Under the pieces are notes generated by a model. It searched no databases. It saw only the letters and a program-made list of their open reading frames with translations, and was not told the origin of the DNA. From an uncultured Oscillospiraceae bacterium (lineage in GTDB: Bacteria > Bacillota > Clostridia > Oscillospirales > Acutalibacteraceae): a stretch of DNA of 40,269 nt. Below are positions 33,376-40,269 of the stretch, piece after piece. A program made the position numbers and the translations under genes. The DNA lies in the NCBI GenBank assembly GCA_902492895.1, contig CABUNG010000026.1:1-40269 (forward strand). Direction: 5' to 3'. The first letter of the stretch is position 1. Each line of letters begins with the position of its first letter.

Positions 33376-33429
33376 AACGTTGAACATACCGCCATTTAGC
33401 CCAATTGTACAAACGGACGGAGGAACGAT

Positions 33430-34320
33430 ATGGAATACGTCGTGACCACTCTGCGGGAAGCCGTTACCATCAACCAGCTCATTACCATTTATTATTTTGA
33501 GTTCGGCAAGAATTACCGATGGGACGGGGAATCCCACGATTTCTGGGAACTGATCTACATCGACGGCGGGGAGCTCGTCGCCAACATAGAGGACCGCTAC
33601 GTCAGCCTCCGGCAGGGGGATATTCTATTTTATCCGCCCAATTATTTTCACACCCACCACAGCAACGGCTCAGAACCGGCCAATATTATGGTCGTAACCT
33701 TTATCTGCCACTCCAAGGAGCTGCTCTCCATGGGCAACCGGGTCATGCATTTGAACGACCAGCAGGCCAGTCTTCTCAGCAGCGTCATCCGGGAAGCGCA
33801 GAACGCATTTTCCAGCCCTTTGGATATTTTCATCGCCTGCGAGCTGATCCGCAAAACCGATCCGGTTTTCGGTTCCGAGCAGCTCATCCGGCTGAGTATG
33901 GAAATGCTGATCCTCGATCTCATCCGCAACAATGCGCTGACGCCGGCCGCCTCCCCCATCACGACCTTCAAAGCCATGTCCGATAATGAAAAAGTGAGCA
34001 AGATGATTGGGTTTCTCAACGATAACGTGTATAAACGAGTTCAGCTTGCGGATGTCTGTGCCTATACGACGCTCAGTCCCACCAACGTTAAAACGATCTT
34101 TAAACGGGTGACGGGACAGTCCATTATGAGCTATTATACCCGCCTTAAGATCACCGAGGCCAAGCGCTTGATACGCAAGGGGTTTTACTCGGTCAATGAG
34201 ATCGCGGATATGCTGGCCTACACGTCCGTCCAGTATTTCTCCAAGCATTTCAAAAAGGAAACCGGCCTCACGCCCACGCAGTACGCCAGTTCCATCAAGG
34301 CAAAATCCGGATTCAACTGA
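33430..34320 (+). CDS. AraC family regulator with cupin-like sensor domain
   Basis: A 296-residue protein. The N-terminal cupin-like domain shows FWELIYIDGGEL, then RQGDILFYPPNYFHTHH (the cupin pattern, near residue 70). A C-terminal AraC helix-turn-helix covers about residues 195-290 (VQLADVCAYTTLSPTNVKTIFKRVTGQ, then VNEIADMLAYTSVQYFSKHFKKETGLTP). Such regulators usually sense a sugar and activate nearby transport and glycosidase genes. The neighbours here are SGNH/GH3 and the secreted enzyme/ABC cluster. GGAGGAACGAT supplies the ribosome-binding site. The ligand is unknown. Confidence 0.88.
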   Translation: MEYVVTTLREAVTINQLITIYYFEFGKNYRWDGESHDFWELIYIDGGELVANIEDRYVSLRQGDILFYPPNYFHTHHSNGSEPANIMVVTFICHSKELLSMGNRVMHLNDQQASLLSSVIREAQNAFSSPLDIFIACELIRKTDPVFGSEQLIRLSMEMLILDLIRNNALTPAASPITTFKAMSDNEKVSKMIGFLNDNVYKRVQLADVCAYTTLSPTNVKTIFKRVTGQSIMSYYTRLKITEAKRLIRKGFYSVNEIADMLAYTSVQYFSKHFKKETGLTPTQYASSIKAKSGFN

Positions 34321-34370
34321 TCTTATGCGGAACGGCCACGAAATACGGTGTTTGCTGTATGAATAAACGG

Positions 34371-34402
34371 AGCCGGGCGGCGGTATGCCGCCCGGCTTTA
34401 TT
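34371..34402. terminator. Bidirectional terminator between AraC gene and the secreted enzyme
   Basis: A perfect 11-bp stem (AGCCGGGCGGC 34371-34381 with 34387-34397), 5-base loop, and TTTATT on the plus side. On the minus side the T-run is weak. Confidence 0.75.
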
Positions 34403-34407
34403 GGCGT

Positions 34408-36924
34408 TTATTTTACTTTGAGAATCCGGGCGCCGTCGGCTGGAATGGCAATGGTGAGATTGCCATTGCCGTCCGTCGTCCAGGTTCTGCCGTAGCCCAC
34501 TTCACGCAGGGTAACCTTGGCCCGGCCCAAGGGGATGGTGACGGTCTGTTCGGCCTTGGCGTTTGTGTTGATGAGGACGACACTGTCCGCGAAGGTCCGG
34601 TAGATCACCTCGTCCGCCTCTTGTTCATCCGACAAGCGGTTATACCGGCTTTCATACGCTCCGATATCGGGGGCCTCGCCCTGATACGCGAAACCCACGT
34701 CGGTACCCGCGTTGACGGCGGCACCGTCCGACCGCAGATCGTAATCTCCGGTCGACTGCCACATGAATCCGGGCGTTTTGCCCGTGATATCACCGTTCCC
34801 AACGCAGCTGTCGCTTCCAACGGTGGAATCTTGGTAGAGGTTGGAGGCATACTGTATCCCACCGATCGACGCATCAAAGGCCTTGTCGAACCGGCTGAAA
34901 ATGTTGTTCTTCGCCTGGCTTCCCTCCCCGGCCGCGGCCAGTTTAACCGCCAGAGGAGCTTTTCCGCCGGCCGTCAGGGTACCGTCAAACGTGTTGTTGA
35001 GGATCCGGACTATTCCATCCGTCTCCACCTGGAGCGCCACCGGAGCATAGATATCCCGGCCCATCACGTTGTGATGGAAGAAGGCGTCTTTGCCGCGGAT
35101 GGTGACGGCGGATTCCGAAGCGAGTTTGCCTTCCGCATTGAAATAGGCCGTGTCGCTGAAGGTGCAGTTTTTGATCTCGATTCCATCGCCGCCCAGCTGC
35201 ATCAAAGAGCGCACACCGGTTTCGCTGCCTTCAAAGCGGAAGCCGTCCCACACCTGATAGCTGCCGTTGAGTTTAAAGGGGATCCCCTCCCCCTTGGCTG
35301 CCCGGATGCGGACATCGCCCTGGGCCAGATAGGTAATGGGATTGTCCGCCGTTCCCGAGCAGTTGTAGTTGGTTTCGTTGGGCACGGTGTACTGGCCTTC
35401 AGCCACGACCACCGTGTCTCCGGGCTTCAGGATCTTCTTGGCATCGCCGTAGTTGAGGCTGCGCCACGGTTTTCCGGAAGAGGTGCCCTCGTTGTCGTTG
35501 CTGCCGTAGGGCGCCACATAATAGACCGTGCCTTCCCCGTTTTTCTTCATACCGAGGGACATGCGGTAGCCGGTGACCGTGCGGGTCACGGTCTCGTACC
35601 CCGGACGGCTGAGCTCCACCTCATATTTACCCGCCGGCATCGTGATGGAAAACGCGCCGTTCGCGTCGGTGACGACTTTCTGATCGCCGCCGGTGACCGT
35701 GACGCCGGACAGAGCGACGCCGCTCTCCTCGTCTACCACGTGGCCGAAATAGGTTCCCAGCTGTCCGGCCGCTCCCGTTTTGATCCCGTAGAGCTCCTTG
35801 AGCAGGGACCGGTCCATGGAGGAACGGTACAGGGAATAATAATCGCTCCAGCAGATGTCGTACATCCGGCAGTAAGCGATGGTGTACACGGCCGCTTCCA
35901 ACGCCTTTTCCTTGCTCATCTTCTCATAGCTGTAGGAGAGGAGCAGCTCCACCTTGCCGTTTTGGATACCCTGCTTGATTTTAGAGGCTGCGCTTTCGAG
36001 CATGTCCCAGGATGTCCATTTGACGGTGTTGGCGTCGTAGATCGCATGTTCCCACATCAGAGCATCGGTGTAGGGCCATAGCTTTTCCATGGTGTCCGGA
36101 CGCTTTGCGTCGTTTAACAGCGGCATACCGCCGTTGAGAATGACGAAGTTCTTGCTGTTTTTGCTCTTGACATACCGATGCAGCTCCGGCAGTGTGCTGG
36201 TGAAATAGTTGGAGCTGTTGGTTCCGGACAGGGTGTGTTCGTGGTTTTTGGAATAGCAGGTGTTGTAGGCGGCGGCGATGTTCGCATAGGGTTCCCGGAT
36301 ATCGTCGAAGAACATACCGGTCGCTCCGAAAGACATGGCCGTATCGATGTAATTGCGGGCCCAGGGGAAAATCGTCTCCGGGCAGTTGTGACAGACCACA
36401 TACAGATCGTTTCGTCCCGGCTCGATATAATCCGACTGGACCGGTTTGCCGTTTTGATCCATAACCGCGATGTCGGTGTTGGTGAACACATGGTAGGGAT
36501 CAAAATACTGGCCGCTCTTGAGCCCCAGTTCGTTGAACAGGCTGGTGGTGGAGTTCCAGGGCGTGCCCAGCATCATGGAAAAATAGGGTGCCCATTCCCG
36601 TATCTGGTCTTCATCGCTGATGTTGCTGTATTCCTGATACATCTCCGCCTCCCGCATCCATTTCGGTGCAGGTTGGCCGAAGGCAGAGGCGGTTTTCTCC
36701 TCCGGCTTCTCCGGGGCCGCCGGAATCCGGACGGGCGGGTTGGGTGTCTCTTCCGGGAATTCCAGCGTAAAATTCCCCGAACTGGTCGAACCGCCGGCGC
36801 TGGACGCCGGACCCTGACTGGACATAGGATCGTCTCCTCCGTGGCATCCGGCGGAGGCCGCCGCCAGCAGAACGCCCGTCAGCAGGGCCGTCCCTCTCCG
36901 GAGCCAGTTTTTCATTTGTTTCAT
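34408..36924 (-). CDS. Secreted lipoprotein: putative glycosidase barrel fused to a beta-helix domain
   Basis: An 838-residue surface protein. The signal peptide ends at a lipobox with Cys27 (AASAGC). Residues about 70-390 look like a TIM-barrel glycosidase of a poorly characterised type, with an acidic pair in GATGMFFDDI and a late EHAIYD strand. Residues about 393-460 form a carboxypeptidase-regulatory-like Ig domain (GVTVTGG, then DANGAFSITMPAGKYEVEL). Residues about 468-750 resemble a parallel beta-helix of the pectate-lyase/DUF1565 type (YYVAPYGSNDNEG, KPGDTVVVAEGQY, IKNCTFSD). The last 70 residues form a beta-sandwich like the amylase C-domain. It is the last gene downstream of the sugar-binding protein and two permeases. 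The GGAGGGAATC site fixes the start. Substrate and catalytic residues are inferred, not known. Confidence 0.8.
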   Translation of the reverse strand: MKQMKNWLRRGTALLTGVLLAAASAGCHGGDDPMSSQGPASSAGGSTSSGNFTLEFPEETPNPPVRIPAAPEKPEEKTASAFGQPAPKWMREAEMYQEYSNISDEDQIREWAPYFSMMLGTPWNSTTSLFNELGLKSGQYFDPYHVFTNTDIAVMDQNGKPVQSDYIEPGRNDLYVVCHNCPETIFPWARNYIDTAMSFGATGMFFDDIREPYANIAAAYNTCYSKNHEHTLSGTNSSNYFTSTLPELHRYVKSKNSKNFVILNGGMPLLNDAKRPDTMEKLWPYTDALMWEHAIYDANTVKWTSWDMLESAASKIKQGIQNGKVELLLSYSYEKMSKEKALEAAVYTIAYCRMYDICWSDYYSLYRSSMDRSLLKELYGIKTGAAGQLGTYFGHVVDEESGVALSGVTVTGGDQKVVTDANGAFSITMPAGKYEVELSRPGYETVTRTVTGYRMSLGMKKNGEGTVYYVAPYGSNDNEGTSSGKPWRSLNYGDAKKILKPGDTVVVAEGQYTVPNETNYNCSGTADNPITYLAQGDVRIRAAKGEGIPFKLNGSYQVWDGFRFEGSETGVRSLMQLGGDGIEIKNCTFSDTAYFNAEGKLASESAVTIRGKDAFFHHNVMGRDIYAPVALQVETDGIVRILNNTFDGTLTAGGKAPLAVKLAAAGEGSQAKNNIFSRFDKAFDASIGGIQYASNLYQDSTVGSDSCVGNGDITGKTPGFMWQSTGDYDLRSDGAAVNAGTDVGFAYQGEAPDIGAYESRYNRLSDEQEADEVIYRTFADSVVLINTNAKAEQTVTIPLGRAKVTLREVGYGRTWTTDGNGNLTIAIPADGARILKVK

Positions 36925-36949
36925 GATTCCCTCCGTTTTGTCTGGCCGG

Positions 36950-36979
36950 GGACAGCGGATCTGATCGAGTCCGCTGTCC
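36950..36979 (-). other. Stem-loop between binding-protein gene and secreted-enzyme gene
   Basis: GGACAGCGGA (36950-36959) and TCCGCTGTCC (36970-36979) form a perfect 10-bp stem with a 10-base loop. No T-run follows on the minus strand, so it is more like an mRNA-stabilising hairpin than a terminator. Confidence 0.5.
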
Positions 36980-37004
36980 GTACGGCACGGAACGAACAGC
37001 CGGA

Positions 37005-38351
37005 TCAGCCGGCCGTACCCAGCGTTTTGTTGATTTCCGCCTGCAGCTCGGGCGCATACTGCTCGAGAATGGTTCCAACCGGTTTGTCGGCCCGCAGGTC
37101 ATCGGTCATAAGGAAGAACTTGTTGGAGAAATCGCCGAAACCCGTGGTCATGGGCAGCACCATTTTCTGATCCAGCATGGATTTGAGCATGTTGTACTGC
37201 TCATCGTTGAGATGTTTGGTGGTGCCGCCGCTGGTGATATTCTTGTAAGCTGCGGTGAGGTATTCCTCGATGAAAGCGGCGCCGCCTTCGCGGTTCTTCG
37301 AATCCTTGGCCAGGCCGAAACCGGTGTTGGCGGTATAGTTGATCTGCTCACTGGCATCCGGCCCCTTCGGGAAGGGCACGATGCCGATTTCATCGGTGAA
37401 GCCGTCTTTAAGAAGGAGAGAAATCTGGTAATCCGCCCCTTCGAACACCATGGCGACCTTCTTGTTCTTAAAGCCGTCGTACCAGCCCCAGTGCTCCTTC
37501 TGGATGGACTGATCCTTGACAAACATATCCTGGAACAGCTGCAGCCCCTTCTGCACTTTGGCATCGCTGGTGTTGAGGATGGGGTATCCGTCTTCCATCT
37601 TGATCAGGTCGGTGCCGTTTGAGATCAAGAACACATCGTCCCGCCAGGTGCCAAAGCCGTACACGTCGTTGATGCCGTCGTCGTCCGTATCCTCGGACAT
37701 CTCGAGGGATACCTGCCGGAAGGTCTCCCAGTTCCAGTTGCCCTCTTTATAGTATTCGTCGGGGGCTTTGACCGCCGCGCGTTTGAACATGGAGCGGTTG
37801 AAGAAGATGGCGTAGGGCATGGAGAAGGTGGTCAGCGCATAATGCTTGCCGTCCAGGCTGTAGATGCCGTCGTTGGCCTCCTGCAGATAGACCTTGTTGT
37901 CAAGATCGGTCAGCCCGTCAATGGGCTCGAGGAGGTTTTTGACCGCAAAGGTTGGCATGTCGCTGTATACCACCGACACCACATCGGGGGAATCGCCGGA
38001 CTGAATGAGTTGGGCCAGCCGGGTGATCCGGACATCCCACAGACAGGTGATGACCTCCACTTTGCCGCCGTATTTTTCCTCATAGGCCGCGATTTGCGCT
38101 TTTATGTCGTCGCTCGGCTCATAGGGCAGGAACAGCTTGACGTTGGGATTGGCCAGCTCTCTCTTATCGAATCCGATTTTCACCTCTTGCCCGGATTCCG
38201 GCTCGCTGATCAGGGGCCGGGCATCCACGGTGGTCGCCGTAGTCGATACATCCGACGACGAAGGATTCCCCTCCTTGGGTTGGCATCCGCTGGCCACCGC
38301 GCAAAGCAGCATGGTCAGACAGGCCGTGATACAGAGCAGCTTGGTTTTCAT
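37005..38351 (-). CDS. Extracellular sugar-binding lipoprotein of an ABC importer
   Basis: A 448-residue solute-binding protein. The lipobox VASGC has Cys23 (start at 38351, AAAGGA 9 bases upstream; a frame extending 6 codons further has no ribosome-binding site). The mature part has the family-1 pattern: SGDSPDVVSVV in the first lobe and YKEGNWNWETFRQVSLEMSED in the hinge region. Binds an oligosaccharide outside the membrane and delivers it to the two permeases encoded upstream. Perfect stem-loops lie on both sides of the gene. The sugar specificity is unknown, and no ATPase gene is seen in the window. Confidence 0.88.
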   Translation of the reverse strand: MKTKLLCITACLTMLLCAVASGCQPKEGNPSSSDVSTTATTVDARPLISEPESGQEVKIGFDKRELANPNVKLFLPYEPSDDIKAQIAAYEEKYGGKVEVITCLWDVRITRLAQLIQSGDSPDVVSVVYSDMPTFAVKNLLEPIDGLTDLDNKVYLQEANDGIYSLDGKHYALTTFSMPYAIFFNRSMFKRAAVKAPDEYYKEGNWNWETFRQVSLEMSEDTDDDGINDVYGFGTWRDDVFLISNGTDLIKMEDGYPILNTSDAKVQKGLQLFQDMFVKDQSIQKEHWGWYDGFKNKKVAMVFEGADYQISLLLKDGFTDEIGIVPFPKGPDASEQINYTANTGFGLAKDSKNREGGAAFIEEYLTAAYKNITSGGTTKHLNDEQYNMLKSMLDQKMVLPMTTGFGDFSNKFFLMTDDLRADKPVGTILEQYAPELQAEINKTLGTAG

Positions 38352-38382
38352 AAAATCCGTCCTTTCCAATCAGTTTATTGCA

Positions 38383-38407
38383 CTTTCCGGCTGTTAAAGC
38401 CGGAAAG
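38383..38407 (-). other. Stem-loop between permease gene and binding-protein gene
   Basis: CTTTCCGGCT (38383-38392) and AGCCGGAAAG (38398-38407) form a perfect 10-bp stem with a 5-base loop. There is no T-run on the minus strand, so it is a candidate processing or stabilising hairpin. Confidence 0.5.
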
Positions 38408-38428
38408 CGGGTGCCATAAAGGGTGTCT

Positions 38429-39391
38429 TCATCCGACCAGTCCGGTCCGTTCGATGCTTTCGGTGAAGGTTTTTTGGGTGAACAGGAACAGGATAAGCAT
38501 GGGCAGGATCGACAACAGGGTCCCCGCCTGCACGCGGACCTGGTTGATGATCGGGTCATTGTCCCCGCCGTCCTGCAGCCGGTAAACCACGATGCGCAGA
38601 TCCGAAATGGCCACTGACAGGGTGCGGTTGTTTGGGGTCAGGATACTGGCGGAATACACGTCGTTCCAGTGCCATACCAGGGAAAACATGAAGACCGTCA
38701 CCATCACCATCACCGCGTTGGGCAGCATTACCCGCAGATAGGTCTGCAGGGGATTGCACCCGTCGATCAAGGCTGCGTTTTCCAGATCGGAGGGCATGCC
38801 CCGATAGAATTGGCGAAAGATAAAGATGAACAGCCCGCCCCGCAGCCCCATGCCGAACAGGCACTGGATCCAGAAGACCAGCGGCGTATCCAGCAGGTTG
38901 AATGTCCCGGCAAACAGGGAGACCACCGGTATGTGGAAGAAGCGGAACGTCATGTACAGCGTGTTGATGATGGCCTGCGGCGGCACGATGATGGTGAAGA
39001 TCACCAGCAGGAACAAAATCTCCCGGCCCTTGAATCGGAAACGGGCGAACCCGTACCCCACCAGGGAAGCCACCAGGGTTTGGAGAACCGCGCTTCCCAC
39101 GCTGACGAGCAGCGTATTTTTGAGCGCCTCGGGGTAATGGATGACATCGATCAGGGTCTTGATGTGCTCCAGGGTGAAATGCCTCGTGATCCAGACCACC
39201 GAGGGATTCCACATATCCTCCCGGCTGCGGAAGGCGCTGGTGAACATGAACAGAAGCGGATAGACGAGCAGAAAACAAATGCCGAACAGGATGATGAAGC
39301 GCGCCAGCGGCCAGATCACCTTTTTGACCAGCCGTGTCTTGAGCTTATAGAGATCCGGGCGCGCGCCGCTTGCCTTTTGAACCGAATTCAT
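38429..39391 (-). CDS. Carbohydrate ABC transporter permease (MalG/UgpE type)
   Basis: A 320-residue inner-membrane permease with six predicted segments. The conserved EAA loop is seen as ENAALIDGCNPLQTYLRVMLPN near residue 210. A polar N-terminus precedes segment 1. It pairs with the upstream permease and the downstream binding protein to form one CUT1-type sugar importer. The binding protein follows after a 77-base gap holding a stem-loop. The ATPase must come from elsewhere, as is common when a shared MsmX-like protein energises several importers. Confidence 0.9.
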   Translation of the reverse strand: MNSVQKASGARPDLYKLKTRLVKKVIWPLARFIILFGICFLLVYPLLFMFTSAFRSREDMWNPSVVWITRHFTLEHIKTLIDVIHYPEALKNTLLVSVGSAVLQTLVASLVGYGFARFRFKGREILFLLVIFTIIVPPQAIINTLYMTFRFFHIPVVSLFAGTFNLLDTPLVFWIQCLFGMGLRGGLFIFIFRQFYRGMPSDLENAALIDGCNPLQTYLRVMLPNAVMVMVTVFMFSLVWHWNDVYSASILTPNNRTLSVAISDLRIVVYRLQDGGDNDPIINQVRVQAGTLLSILPMLILFLFTQKTFTESIERTGLVG

Positions 39392-39424
39392 GGATTATCA
39401 CGCCTTTCTCCTTGCGGCGACCGC

Positions 39425-40189
39425 CTATTTTTCCAGATAATAGGATTTGCGGGAGGTTAAGAACAGCACGATGCCCGTCAGTATGAAGATGATCAGGAAA
39501 TAGGCGATGGACAAGGCGGAAGCCTGCCCATAGCTGGTATCCCGGAACAGCTCCGTCACTTCTTTCATCACCGGATTGTCGTAGAACGTGAAAGAATCGA
39601 TGATGGAATAGACGGTATTGAGGATGATATAGGGAAAAAGCAGCGGGAAAGTCACTTTCCAGAAGGTCTGCCAGGGAGTGGCCCCCTCAACCGAGCTGAC
39701 TTCATACAAGGAGGTGGGGACCGACTGGAGACCGGCGAGGAATAAGAGGATCTGCACCCCGGATTTCCAGATGACGTCCATGATGTTGTTGACGAAATTG
39801 GTGATGAAGGTGACGATCTGATTGCCCAGCCCCAGATCGGTGAGCACCTGTTCCAGGGCGGCGCTTTGGAATACGGTCCCCGGTTCGGAGACGATGGACT
39901 GCGCGAACAAGTCCTCCTTGAACACCATGAGCAGGATGCCGGAGGAAACGATGATCGGCAGAGCGAACAAGGCCCTCACCACCGCCCGCCCGTGGAATTT
40001 CTGATTGAGCAGCAGAGCGGCAAAAAGAGAAAAAACGAGGACCAAGAGCACCGTACCCACCGAACTTCCGAGATTCTCGAGAATCATCCGGCCGTTGTCG
40101 GGATTGCGGAAAAAGACCTCCTTGATGTTTTCGAGTCCGGTAAAGGTATACTGGACCCCGCCTGATCCCATCGTCACCTTCCCGAACAT
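39425..40189 (-). CDS. Carbohydrate ABC transporter permease (MalF/UgpA type), frame broken near its 5' end
   Basis: This frame covers five or so membrane segments with the EAA loop YEVSSVEGATPWQTFWKVTFPLLFP near residue 165. It is typical of the first permease of CUT1 importers. The usual opening segment (FISPWLIGVTVFF) is present just upstream but in a different frame. Reading through needs removal of one base in the run of seven As at 40220-40226 (seven Ts on the coding strand). So the annotated start at the Met near 40189 is probably not the true one. Either the genome has a real frameshift or the run is a sequencing error. The gene continues past the window edge. Confidence 0.75.
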   Translation of the reverse strand: MFGKVTMGSGGVQYTFTGLENIKEVFFRNPDNGRMILENLGSSVGTVLLVLVFSLFAALLLNQKFHGRAVVRALFALPIIVSSGILLMVFKEDLFAQSIVSEPGTVFQSAALEQVLTDLGLGNQIVTFITNFVNNIMDVIWKSGVQILLFLAGLQSVPTSLYEVSSVEGATPWQTFWKVTFPLLFPYIILNTVYSIIDSFTFYDNPVMKEVTELFRDTSYGQASALSIAYFLIIFILTGIVLFLTSRKSYYLEK

Positions 40190-40204
40190 ATAGGTGACGG
40201 TATT

Positions 40205-40269
40205 GATAAAGGGCAGCAGAAAAAAACACCGTTACGCCGATGAGCCAGGGAGAAATGAAGAGCACGCCG
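40205..40269 (-). pseudogene. 5' part of the MalF-type permease in another frame (partial)
   Basis: Translating the minus strand from base 40268 gives GVLFISPWLIGVTVFF, the typical first membrane segment of a CUT1 permease. After the seven-T run the reading continues properly only in the frame of the following CDS (LLPFINTVTYMFG). The 5' end lies outside the window. Confidence 0.55.

Noticed and set aside
34621..36081. Long plus-strand open frame (486 codons) opposite the secreted enzyme
   Set aside because: Antisense shadow caused by GC-rich codon use; the opposite strand has a lipobox and coherent domains.

Overview
The window looks like a chromosomal segment of a Gram-positive, probably spore-forming member of the Clostridia, most like Ruminococcaceae/Oscillospirales relatives of moderate-to-high GC. 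The evidence is AddAB rather than RecBCD, a GlgC/GlgD-type glycogen operon, a CotF-like coat protein, sporulation-type promoter matches, meso-diaminopimelate dehydrogenase, lipoprotein-anchored sugar-binding proteins, strong AGGAGG-like ribosome-binding sites and several TTG starts. Genus assignment is not possible by eye.

Layout: (1) 1-2.3 kb holds the tail of an upstream gene, a DUF624/YesL-like membrane protein and a tyrosine recombinase, followed by about 450 bp of AT-rich gene-free DNA. (2) 2.7-5.1 kb carries a pyridoxamine kinase, a TVP38/DedA-type membrane protein and a GNAT acetyltransferase. (3) 5.1-11.0 kb is a compact minus-strand glycogen operon in transcription order glgB-glgC-glgD-glgA. 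(4) 11.2-15.0 kb is a run of minus-strand genes: two small coat-like proteins, a solitary MazF-type RNase, a membrane protein, and a GH25 lysozyme coupled to a DUF3810 membrane protein. (5) 15.1-18.0 kb has a Pit phosphate transporter with its DUF47 partner, and an NAD-dependent epimerase-like protein. (6) 18.2-25.7 kb is addB-nudix-addA. (7) 25.8-30.0 kb has an AraC regulator, a tRNA-Ser(UGA)-ddh-tRNA-Ser(GCU) cluster, a decayed patch bearing a tRNA 3'-end copy, and three small or unknown proteins. (8) 30.0-40.3 kb is a carbohydrate-utilisation locus: GH3 glycosidase, SGNH esterase-like protein, AraC regulator, a large secreted lipoprotein joining a putative glycosidase barrel to a beta-helix, and an ABC sugar importer (binding protein and two permeases). 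No ATPase gene is visible in the locus.

How the genes fit together: the glg operon makes ADP-glucose, polymerises it and branches it into glycogen. AddAB processes double-strand breaks. The right-hand locus would cut an extracellular glycan at the cell surface, import oligosaccharides, and deacylate and trim them in the cytoplasm under AraC control. No phage, IS element, CRISPR array or rRNA is visible. The candidates most worth a second look are the bimodular surface enzyme, the apparent tRNA-mRNA-tRNA operon, the tRNA-end duplication behind tRNA-Ser(GCU), the Nudix gene inside addBA, and three intergenic copies of a sporulation-type -10 element.
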